DNA of 17,649 nucleotides, taken from positions 1 through 17,649 of the forward strand of contig JBEONO010000036.1 in assembly GCA_040544425.1 (NCBI GenBank). The letters are read 5' to 3'. Origin of the DNA: Solimicrobium sp040544425. GTDB lineage: Bacteria; Pseudomonadota; Gammaproteobacteria; Burkholderiales; Burkholderiaceae_D. Under the pieces are notes generated by a model. It was not told where the DNA came from, searched no databases, and saw nothing but the letters and a program-made list of their open reading frames with translations. Both the position numbers and the translations under genes were made by a program. The first letter of the stretch is position 1. Every line of letters starts with the position of its first letter. Below are positions 1 to 7,714 of this stretch, piece after piece.

Positions 1-3000
1 ACATTGATTTGATTGTTTGCAGGATCAGTCGTCTGCGTCAAATTGCCAAACGGGTCATACGCAAAAGACGTGTTCGTTTGCGGTGCATTATTAAACGCAT
101 TGATTTGCACACCAACTAGTTCATTCAATACATCATAGGTTTCAATTCGTGTTTGACCTGCAGGATTAACTGTTGTCCGTGTTCTGCCCTGATAGGTCTT
201 CGTAGACGTCAGTTGTGCGCCATTAGTGTCCAGTGTCACGTAGGTGAGTTGTCGATTGATGTCATCCAAAGATTGTTGATTCGCCAGGATACCGGAGGGG
301 TAAGTTGCGGTAGCACCGCTAGCAAATGCTGGCTGGTAATTGGCGAGTACCCGGGAACGCGCATCAAAAGTGTGGTCAGTCACAATCGGTGTGCCAGTAA
401 ATCCATAGCTCATCGTCCGAATTACTTGACCTAACGGATTAGCATAGCTCAATGTCGGCACCGCAATCTGCTGCCCACTATTCGTCGTTGTGGAAATCGT
501 CACTGTCGTTGCATTCGGCGGGCAATCGCTGACACATTGATTTACCAAAGTTTGAGTTACATTGCCGCCCGGAGAAGTTTGACTCAACACGCGGCCGATG
601 CCATCAACGGTCCAAGTCGTTACCAATCCATTGATATCCGTCAATTGCGTTTTGGCACCGGTCACAGGATCGGTCACATAACTTTCAGTTTGCATCATCG
701 CATTCGTACTAGTTAATGGGAAACGGCCATCAGACGTATATGTCATGGATGTCGATCTACTAAATGGCTTTGCACTGGCCGAATCTAACCAGTTTTGCAC
801 TGTGGTTAGTACATTCCCGTAACCGTCACGCGTATAGGTATTCGTGACCTGCAAATTGTCCGCCGGTAACGTTGTATGGGACGGCTCTACCGTTTCCGTT
901 TGCGTTAAACCTGTAGCGAAATAGGTATTCGCTGAGGTGCGTGTAATCGTCGCGCCTGCCTCATTGGTTTTACTGACCGAGGTAGTGCACTGTCTTCCGA
1001 TCACGTAGGTGGCACCATGGCTGGCCACGCACGTACCAGTATTATTGTCCCAGGTATTGGTGGTGTTGGTCACGAATGCGCTGGTATCGGTTGCCAACTG
1101 ACTGGTGACGGTGCCCGTCAATTGATTCCCAAAATTATCGTAGCTGATATTATTGGTAATAATCGTGCCTAAATCGTTTCCGTTCAGATCGGCATTAACC
1201 GTGGTGCTGTCCACATAAAACGGGAAGCAGACATTGCACATGATTGTTTCAGTACCACCCATTGCGGCATTTGCACTGTAGTATGGATTCGGTAAGACGT
1301 TATAGTAAACATCGTTCGACGTCGTAGAAGTATTAATTTCCGTCCCATAGTTGTAAGACGTGATCGTGCTGTCAATCATACCGACAAACGGCCAATCTTG
1401 TCGGTAATAGATCTGTTTGTTGATGTAACTTTGGTTGTTGTAAGTCCCCATTCCCTGAAACCCAAGTGAACCTCGCCCTGCCGCATCGCTCGTCATGGAT
1501 ACATAATCATACGTAGTCGACACCGACCCGCCCTGACCATTAGAATCATAAATTAATGAAACGAGATACCCTGGATTGGCAACATGAACGAACGGATAGA
1601 TCGGATAGACCGGGACACCGTTATTGGACGGAAACGGAATATAGACAGATGCCTGGCCACCTTGGGTATACGTCACACTGCTGGTGCGACCTACCCCGTT
1701 GGTCACCGAGTAAATTTTATCAGCGGCCAAGTTCGCATTCGGTGCCAGAGTATATGGTATCCATGCAGTACCGGCAGACATAAATACATTGTTCTTGCTG
1801 TTGGTCGCATCAATACTCTGATTGTAGGTCATCATATTCAGCGTGCCATCGTTCAGAAAGCTGCCGAACGTAATGATTGGATCGGGCACACTGCCAGAGA
1901 CTGGTGCTGGGGGCATGATCGGACCACCAGTAATCGTCTGGCAGTTCAGGGCGCTGTTGTTTTGAATCAAACACGTGCGCCATGTCCCGGCCGTTCCCGC
2001 TGCGTTGTATTCAAACGCCAAAGTCTTCACCGCACCATCGCTATCGATTGCCCCAATGTGTTGAACAACAGAGTCAACACCTGACGCTGTTGTCAGGGTA
2101 TGACAATCAAACTTCAAGCCCGTTGAATAACAAATCGCTGAGTCGGAGCCAGTTCCAGACGAAGGCATGGAGCCGGATAATAAAATGTCCGTCAATCCAT
2201 CTCCATTCGCGTCGGTCATGGTGGACACACCCGTTATGTAGGGTGGGAAGTCTAGATCACCGTTACCGGAAGTTCCATTACTGACTGCAGTTGGAAATAA
2301 CCCCCAATTCCCGCATGTAAATCCGGCAATTCCGCTGGTACATACTTCCATAGCCGGCAAAGAACTTCCCGTTAGTACGTTGCTGCGGAACACGTCTTGA
2401 CGACCACTCCCGCTGAACATCCCAGGTTTATTACTCAAAGGTACTGCCTTGCTTTGTCCAGCGACGCCAGATATCACATAGTTGGTGCCGCTATATATGC
2501 TACACGTGAATGCCTGGGCTCCATTCGTCATCGTGGATATACAGCGTGTTCCATCACTGAATTGGCCATTGCGCATCACAATGTCAGACAACCCAGATCC
2601 GGTGGTATTCAATACCAAATAGTCTTGGGGATTCCAGCTGACCAGACTCGCACCTGTGCCGGTCGTTGCGCCGGTATTGGTGCCAGTATCGGTACAGGCA
2701 AACGCATTCGCTGCTGCGGGCGAGGTTTTAAGTTGGGACAAACAGACGTAACCACCAAATAAAAATAGATCACTCGACCCATCGCCATCGAAGTCGCCAA
2801 TTAATCCCCACCCATTCAATGCAGGGTTCGTCACCGTGTTAGAAATATAGGGATATGGTGCTGCGCTTTCGGTCGTCTTGCGCGCGGCAATTGTTGTAGC
2901 AATCGCCGTTGGGACGGTCCACACAATCGGTGCAGCGAAACCGCCGCCAACTTTGGCAAGATAAATATTGTATTGCCACGGAGTCTTGGTAGTATCCACC

Positions 3001-5936
3001 ACCATCGCGTCCGTCATACCGTCGCCATTAAAGTCGGCCCAAATAATATTGCTAAAATTGACGGCACTGGTCGTGGCATTCCATGGCGCGACCGGGCCAC
3101 TGACGGCGACACTGGCCTGCGTAAATGCCGGGGCGCCGCTTTGGCCCCAGTTAAATGTCGTTGCCGGGAACGCTACCATGGCTTTGGTCTGTGGATTCAA
3201 CGCTTGCATTTGGATCGACGCAATCGTGCTGCGGCCGCTTGATGCACTGGTGGAGTAAGCCATATCGTACTCGCGCACTTCAGTTGCCGTGCCGCTGCTG
3301 AACAATCCGTTGTACACCTTGATATTGCTCAACAAACTGACCATATCGTTATGCGATCCAGCCACATAACGTACTGTCCCATCGGGTCGGGTTGTGTAAT
3401 TAAATACCACCGACAAATGCGCCGCCAAACCGGTTTGATTGTTACCGCCATATTGGATTTGGCTCGGTAAATATTCACCCGCAGCATTGTCAACATACGA
3501 AATTGTATAGAAGTTACCAGACAGATCTTGTACCTGACCCAGCGACCAGACTATCGCCTTGCCATCGGCACGTCCTTGTGCCGCGATATAGCTAGTACCG
3601 TCGCCTAAATCCCCATAGTTCAGAATACGGCCAGATTTTGATTCGACCTTGAATGCCAAGCCTTTACTGCCCGTGTAAGAGGTAATGCGGCTAAAGTTGG
3701 CGATTTCCGTACTGTACGTCGCCCCAACCGTCCAATAATCGACGTCAGGGTTACCCGTTGCACCAGTTCCAGTTGATAACAAAATCAGTCGTGAGCCATC
3801 TAGGCACAGGCGATCGGTATTGGTAAAGTTCACGCCACTGGTTACGTTATCTTGCGCTATCGTTTTACCGCATCGATGAATTGACGACATCCCACCTAAC
3901 GACCAGCCCATTCCAAGCATCCCGTTGCCACCGCCACTGTTATAGTCCAGCTCTAAATTCGGCATCACGCCACCTACACCCGGTGGCAAGGCTAATGGAA
4001 TGCTGTAAGCCGCATTACCGCTCACGGTTGCACTAAGACTGCCTGGCAGGCTGCCTGCAACCGGATTATTTATGGATGGTGCGGTAATCGCGACAGGTAT
4101 TGGCACCGCACTGCTCACTGGCGCACCAGAACCAGTACCCACTGTGACCGTGATCGGTGCAGATGTTGCTGTCACTCCGCTTGTGCTGGTTGACACGACC
4201 GCATAGATTGAATAACTGCCTGTTGCCAGTCCAGATGTCGCCGTGTAGGACCACGGCGCGGCAGTAGCTTTCCCGATTAAAGTACCGCTGCTAGTGTAAT
4301 AACTTACGCCATTGATGGTATAACCACCTGGCGTCGTACTGACTGCCAGTGGAATGCTAGTTGCGGGCGCATAGGAAGTGCCATCGGTAGGCCCCGATAT
4401 AGCAACAGTTGGCACAGGTAGAACGGTAATGGTATCGACTGCTGAGGTAACAACAGTCCCTTGCGAATTGGTGAGCTTCGCACTGATTGCATATGTCCCA
4501 ACCGGCAAACCGGCGGCGGTAATGGACCAAGGCGCGGCCGTTGCCGTCCCTAGCAATGTCAAACCATTGTAGTAGCTCACACCAGTGATTGGATAGGTCC
4601 CTGCAGTCGGTGTGACAGTCAATGGCACATTGGCTGGCGCTGGATAGGTCGTGCCACTGGCTGGACTGGATATAGCAATCGTCGACGGAACAGTAACAAC
4701 TGAAACCGTATTGGTCGCAGAACTTGCAGTTGTGCCGCCACTAGTCTTCACTTGGGCACTTAATGCGTAGCTACCGGCATATAATCCTGTTGCGGTATAG
4801 GACCACGGTGCGTTAGTTGCCGTTCCTAATAAGGTAGAGCCGTTGTAATAACTAACACTGGAGATCGGATACGTACCACCCGTCGCTGTTACCGTCATTG
4901 GCACACTGGCTGGGGCGTTAAAACTAGCACCACTGCCTGGACCAGACAGTGAAATCGTTGGCGCAACGGTATTGACCGTTACCGTTGTTGAATTTGACGT
5001 AGCAACTGTACCACCTGTAGTTACAACCTGTGCGTTAATCACGTAGGTACCGGCATACAAACCATTTGCGGTAAAGGACCACGGAGCACTGGTGCTCGTG
5101 CCCAGCAATGCGCCATTGTTGTAGTAGCTCACACTTGAAATTGGAAAGGTGCCGCCTGCAGCAGACACCGTGATTGGCACGTTAGCAGGGGCATTATAAC
5201 TAGTCCCGTAGGCCGGGCTGGCTATGCTGATATTTGGCTGAACAGTGCTCACTGTTACCGTACTTGTTCCTGTGCTTGCTGTCGTTCCACCTGTCGTCGT
5301 AACTCGTGCGCTGATTGCGTAACTGCCCGCATATAAACCTGTCGCAGTGAACGACCAAGGCGCTCCATATGCTGTGCCCAGCAGGGTTCCGCCGTTATAA
5401 TAACTGACGCTAGAAATTGCATACGTACCACCGGTAACCGATACTGACATCGGCACACTGGCAGGTGCACTATAACCAGTGCCATTTGCTGGCCCGGTCA
5501 AACTGATCGTGGGTTGAACCGCTGTCACCGTGAAAGTTTGCTTCGCAGAAGTAGCCTGAACGCTGGCGTTCTCCATCGCCTGGGCATAGATGGTGTAGGT
5601 ACCCGGACCAAGACTTGCCAAACCATATGTGTAGGGATACGCGGTCAGCGTTGCCGTTGCCACACCATTGATCACATAGCGCAAGCCGTTAACAGGAATA
5701 ACACTACAGTTCGACGCTTTACCAGATTCGATTTCCCCCGTTAGCGTCACACTCCCTGGAGCCACCGCGCTGCTTGCGCTAAGATACAATGAAGCGGTCG
5801 GACTACTAGTGTCGCCATTTACACAAATCGCCGAAGCGACGTCGCAATAACCGACCACTGTCAATAGAACAATTGCAAATCGCAGACCAGCAAGACGCAT
5901 CAGCGCGTGAAGACGCGTTGTCAATACACTTTTCAT
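1..5936 (-). CDS. Giant secreted SpvB/TcdB-like Rhs (YD-repeat) protein, 3' end outside window
   Basis: The frame is open from ATG at 5936 to the left edge, about 1978 codons with no stop found in the codons I read. AGGAAA lies 6 bases before the ATG. Residues 1-36 look like a Sec signal peptide (basic start, hydrophobic core, ending near VASA). Then come an Ig-like domain (about 40-138), five 92-residue Ig-like repeats of Big_9 type (141-602), and an SpvB/TcaC-type domain from about 620, with IPLALPPG, LDYNSGGGNG and GMGWSLGG. FG-GAP/VCBS motifs follow: ADFNGDGMTD near 970, GDFDGDGSSD near 1050 and DANGDGLTD near 1245. A TcdB-middle-like region (about 1400-1520, with GRGSLGF) leads into Rhs/YD repeats, such as FAYDPFGNLTQT near 1965. 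Known relatives include Tc-toxin B components and large cell-surface Rhs proteins. The C-terminal core and any toxic tip are not visible, so toxin activity cannot be claimed. It is transcribed divergently from the secretion operon. Confidence 0.9.
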   Translation of the reverse strand, partial: MKSVLTTRLHALMRLAGLRFAIVLLTVVGYCDVASAICVNGDTSSPTASLYLSASSAVAPGSVTLTGEIESGKASNCSVIPVNGLRYVINGVATATLTAYPYTYGLASLGPGTYTIYAQAMENASVQATSAKQTFTVTAVQPTISLTGPANGTGYSAPASVPMSVSVTGGTYAISSVSYYNGGTLLGTAYGAPWSFTATGLYAGSYAISARVTTTGGTTASTGTSTVTVSTVQPNISIASPAYGTSYNAPANVPITVSAAGGTFPISSVSYYNNGALLGTSTSAPWSFTANGLYAGTYVINAQVVTTGGTVATSNSTTVTVNTVAPTISLSGPGSGASFNAPASVPMTVTATGGTYPISSVSYYNGSTLLGTATNAPWSYTATGLYAGSYALSAQVKTSGGTTASSATNTVSVVTVPSTIAISSPASGTTYPAPANVPLTVTPTAGTYPITGVSYYNGLTLLGTATAAPWSITAAGLPVGTYAISAKLTNSQGTVVTSAVDTITVLPVPTVAISGPTDGTSYAPATSIPLAVSTTPGGYTINGVSYYTSSGTLIGKATAAPWSYTATSGLATGSYSIYAVVSTSTSGVTATSAPITVTVGTGSGAPVSSAVPIPVAITAPSINNPVAGSLPGSLSATVSGNAAYSIPLALPPGVGGVMPNLELDYNSGGGNGMLGMGWSLGGMSSIHRCGKTIAQDNVTSGVNFTNTDRLCLDGSRLILLSTGTGATGNPDVDYWTVGATYSTEIANFSRITSYTGSKGLAFKVESKSGRILNYGDLGDGTSYIAAQGRADGKAIVWSLGQVQDLSGNFYTISYVDNAAGEYLPSQIQYGGNNQTGLAAHLSVVFNYTTRPDGTVRYVAGSHNDMVSLLSNIKVYNGLFSSGTATEVREYDMAYSTSASSGRSTIASIQMQALNPQTKAMVAFPATTFNWGQSGAPAFTQASVAVSGPVAPWNATTSAVNFSNIIWADFNGDGMTDAMVVDTTKTPWQYNIYLAKVGGGFAAPIVWTVPTAIATTIAARKTTESAAPYPYISNTVTNPALNGWGLIGDFDGDGSSDLFLFGGYVCLSQLKTSPAAANAFACTDTGTNTGATTGTGASLVSWNPQDYLVLNTTGSGLSDIVMRNGQFSDGTRCISTMTNGAQAFTCSIYSGTNYVISGVAGQSKAVPLSNKPGMFSGSGRQDVFRSNVLTGSSLPAMEVCTSGIAGFTCGNWGLFPTAVSNGTSGNGDLDFPPYITGVSTMTDANGDGLTDILLSGSMPSSGTGSDSAICYSTGLKFDCHTLTTASGVDSVVQHIGAIDSDGAVKTLAFEYNAAGTAGTWRTCLIQNNSALNCQTITGGPIMPPAPVSGSVPDPIITFGSFLNDGTLNMMTYNQSIDATNSKNNVFMSAGTAWIPYTLAPNANLAADKIYSVTNGVGRTSSVTYTQGGQASVYIPFPSNNGVPVYPIYPFVHVANPGYLVSLIYDSNGQGGSVSTTYDYVSMTSDAAGRGSLGFQGMGTYNNQSYINKQIYYRQDWPFVGMIDSTITSYNYGTEINTSTTSNDVYYNVLPNPYYSANAAMGGTETIMCNVCFPFYVDSTTVNADLNGNDLGTIITNNISYDNFGNQLTGTVTSQLATDTSAFVTNTTNTWDNNTGTCVASHGATYVIGRQCTTSVSKTNEAGATITRTSANTYFATGLTQTETVEPSHTTLPADNLQVTNTYTRDGYGNVLTTVQNWLDSASAKPFSRSTSMTYTSDGRFPLTSTNAMMQTESYVTDPVTGAKTQLTDINGLVTTWTVDGIGRVLSQTSPGGNVTQTLVNQCVSDCPPNATTVTISTTTNSGQQIAVPTLSYANPLGQVIRTMSYGFTGTPIVTDHTFDARSRVLANYQPAFASGATATYPSGILANQQSLDDINRQLTYVTLDTNGAQLTSTKTYQGRTRTTVNPAGQTRIETYDVLNELVGVQINAFNNAPQTNTSFAYDPFGNLTQTTDPANNQIN
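4131..5516 (-). repeat. Five tandem Ig-like repeats of 276 bp (92 aa) in the giant secreted protein
   Basis: Repeat starts on the minus strand are 5516, 5240, 4964, 4688 and 4412, a constant period of 276 bases; the last unit is slightly longer (about 94 codons). Each unit follows the same plan: SGPxxGTxYxAPAxVP, then VSYYNGxTLLGTATxAPWS, then GLYAGSYAISAxV, then a Thr/Ser-rich strand ending in TVTV. This matches bacterial Ig-like domains that form extended stalks on surface proteins. The uniform period suggests expansion by in-frame duplication or ongoing homogenisation. Confidence 0.88.
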
Positions 5937-6132
5937 GATTTTTCCTATGCTAAATACTATTTTTAAGCGGTCAAGATCAAGCGTATTGCATGGGAATTGA
6001 CTGCGCCACATCACGCGCCCGCACAAAGGTATTGACACCCTATCTCGATTTATATTTCATTTAATTAAAACAAGACGAAAGCTAAAACATTTACAGACCG
6101 AGTGAATCTACACAGATTTAAAACTTTTTTCT

Positions 6133-6150
6133 ATGCCCTAAATAGGGTAT
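6133..6150. promoter_or_regulatory. Operator-like palindrome, copy 1 (ATGCCCTA-AA-TAGGGTAT)
   Basis: Two 8-base arms separated by AA, with one mismatched pair. Copy 2 at 6376-6393 shares this core and also the flanks (a T-run and CTAT before it, TTTGA after it), in the same orientation. Copy 1 lies about 200 bases upstream of the Rhs-type gene start. A dimeric helix-turn-helix regulator is the likely binder; its identity is unknown. Confidence 0.55.
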
Positions 6151-6313
6151 TTTGAAAATTATTTTTAGATTTAGTTGCAAATTGCGGTGACGACTAATTG
6201 TGCGTCGCAAAACAATATCGTGTTGCTACTGCCAGAAAAAATAAATCCAAATCAGTGAATTGCCAGCGTTGATCTTCCGTTCGTCATCCGACAGAAATAT
6301 TTCATTTGTGTGA

Positions 6314-6328
6314 CAACTTTTAAAGTTG
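6314..6328. promoter_or_regulatory. 15-bp palindrome CAACTTTTAAAGTTG
   Basis: Perfect 7-base arms around a single central T. TGTG (6309-6312, one base before the left arm) and CACA (6329-6332) extend the dyad with one bulged A. It lies between the two CCCTA-type palindromes in the divergent region, so it is a plausible second regulator site. There is only one copy, so chance cannot be excluded. Confidence 0.35.
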
Positions 6329-6375
6329 CACATATTGAAGAGTGGGAAATGTACATGAATCAGAAAATTTTTCCT

Positions 6376-6393
6376 ATGGCCTATTTAGGGCAT
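6376..6393. promoter_or_regulatory. Operator-like palindrome, copy 2 (ATGGCCTA-TT-TAGGGCAT)
   Basis: The same architecture as the copy at 6133-6150, with a single mismatched pair in the arms at a different position, so the two copies together define the consensus ATGCCCTAwwTAGGGCAT. It lies about 290 bases upstream of the first gene of the secretion operon. Confidence 0.55.
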
Positions 6394-6681
6394 TTTGATC
6401 GTGTGTTGTATTTGGAAAAGGTTTACGCTTTTAATGAATGATTTTGAGTATTATGTACAACCTTCGTTTTGTATTGCATTTCAACCGCGAGATTTAAGTG
6501 CAAATCAGAATCTGGAATCAATGAGGAACAAGTGATCAGATTGCTTTGGCAAAATCACAGACATAAGGCGGGATGTTGCATTGAGAAATATTGTCATCAT
6601 CAGAGATAAGAGTGCGAATGTCCCTCAATGCGCAAGAGGGAATCGATTTTTATCCAGAATTAAAGCCCACTGCTTGGTGCA

Positions 6682-7212
6682 ATGATGCCGTATGTCGTCT
6701 ATTTTTTTCGTCTACATCGAACCGCAGTTATTTCGATAGTCACCAGCGTCGTATTGCTTTCGATTGTAATTTCGGTCTGGGTTAACCATTACCGCATAAC
6801 TCGATCCAGTCAACTACAAAGCAAAACCACACCGGCCAGCCCAACCCCATTGCCCGCAAAACAAAGCGACCTATTGATCCAATCGCTACCCCGTATCAAT
6901 ACTGACATCGCCGAACTGCTCCATCGCGAAGCAGGCAACGCCGGATTATCGATTGAGGAAATCAGTTACGAATCTCGCCTGGAGCATGATTTACCGATTG
7001 AGTTACGCAGCGCCAGTTTCAATCTCACCAATAGTTACACGACCATTCGCCATTATTTAGACAGCGTGATCCACGCCCAATCCAATCTCACCTTGGATGC
7101 ACTCGATTGTACGCGTGATGATATTGCCAGCCCTGAAGTGACCTGTGGCATCACCATCACGGCCGTGCAGCATTACAATCCAACACCAGTTGAGGGCAAT
7201 CATGTCAACTAA
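6682..7212 (+). CDS. PilO/GspM-like inner-membrane platform protein
   Basis: The protein has 176 residues. A short cytoplasmic N-terminus is followed by one membrane segment (about residues 12-34, AVISIVTSVVLLSIVISVWV), a Ser/Thr/Pro/Gln-rich linker (about 40-62) and a periplasmic domain of about 110 residues. This topology fits the GspM/PilO family (T2SS GspM-type ferredoxin-like fold), where the protein joins the GspL or PilM-PilN platform. In-frame stop TAA at 6661 limits the start to ATG 6682 or ATG 6685; the ribosome site is weak (GGTG). It is the first gene of the operon and overlaps the next gene by 11 bases. Sequence identity with the family is not obvious by eye; the call rests on topology and position. 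Confidence 0.6.
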   Translation: MMPYVVYFFRLHRTAVISIVTSVVLLSIVISVWVNHYRITRSSQLQSKTTPASPTPLPAKQSDLLIQSLPRINTDIAELLHREAGNAGLSIEEISYESRLEHDLPIELRSASFNLTNSYTTIRHYLDSVIHAQSNLTLDALDCTRDDIASPEVTCGITITAVQHYNPTPVEGNHVN

Positions 7213-7714
7213 ATGGCGCTGGATACTGTGGTTAAGCACCTTGTCTTTGACGGTGATCGCAGCGATTTATCCAACGGCACCGGCATCCACCAAGAAGAGA
7301 ACGCATGTCAGTTCTGTCGTTGCAGCACCTGCACTAACCAGCCCAATCGCACAAAACGTGAACGGCGCAACTGCGCTAACGCATTTACCGGAATTAAATC
7401 ACGATCCGTTTGATCCGGTGGCCTGGGACACGCCACCTCCGCCGCCACCAGCGCCACCGTTTGTAGTACAAACAGTGATCGCTGAACCACCCGCTCCAGT
7501 TGAACCTCCCCTGCCCTATCAATTTCAAGGGCAGATGAAAGATGAGGACGGCACAACGATTATTTTCTTGAGCAAAGGCCAGGAGGGGATCGTCGCGCAT
7601 GTCGGCGATGTTCTGGACACCAACTACAAAGTTGTCTCGATGGACGAACACAAACTGACCATCGCCTATTTGCCGATGGACAAACTACACGATATTGCAT
7701 TGGACAGACATTAA
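7202..7714 (+). CDS. PilP/GspC-like periplasmic connector protein
   Basis: From ATG 7202 the product has 170 residues; an upstream ATG at 7145 exists, but MSTKWRW places the hydrophobic helix (about residues 6-23) correctly at the N-terminus. After the helix comes a disordered linker with a run of prolines (WDTPPPPPPAPP, about residues 76-87). A compact C-terminal domain follows, PYQFQGQMKDEDG...IIFLSKGQEGIVAHVGDVLDTNYKVVSM..LTIAYLPM. This resembles the homology region of GspC and PilP, which contacts the periplasmic N-domains of the secretin. The gene overlaps the one before it and its stop overlaps the secretin start (TAATG), implying translational coupling. It most likely links the inner-membrane platform to the secretin. 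Confidence 0.7.
   Translation: MSTKWRWILWLSTLSLTVIAAIYPTAPASTKKRTHVSSVVAAPALTSPIAQNVNGATALTHLPELNHDPFDPVAWDTPPPPPPAPPFVVQTVIAEPPAPVEPPLPYQFQGQMKDEDGTTIIFLSKGQEGIVAHVGDVLDTNYKVVSMDEHKLTIAYLPMDKLHDIALDRH

Larger units (their letters stand above)
5937..6681. other. Divergent intergenic region between the Rhs-type gene and the secretion operon
   Basis: This is about 745 bases of AT-rich sequence between two divergent transcription units. It holds two 18-bp operator-like palindromes (6133-6150 and 6376-6393) and a 15-bp palindrome (6314-6328), described separately. I could not settle on a convincing sigma-70 or sigma-54 promoter by eye. A short frame beginning at 6591 overlaps the first operon gene and has no family-like features, so I do not call it a gene. 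Confidence 0.7.

Noticed and set aside
153..434. Plus-strand ORF of 93 codons, and similar plus- or minus-strand ORFs within 1-5750
   Set aside because: They lie opposite or out of frame with the continuous giant minus-strand Rhs/SpvB frame, which has clear domain motifs. Their own products are Cys/Arg/His-rich, as expected of shadow frames.
5937..6000. Sigma-70 promoter with TTGACC and TAGCAT directly upstream of the giant gene
   Set aside because: The -10-like box lies almost against the ribosome site, leaving too short a leader for the AGGAAA site to be used. I therefore do not call it.
6591..6785. 64-codon plus-strand ORF before the secretion operon
   Set aside because: It overlaps the PilO-like gene in another frame, has no convincing ribosome site and shows no family features. 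The membrane protein starting at 6682 fits the operon.
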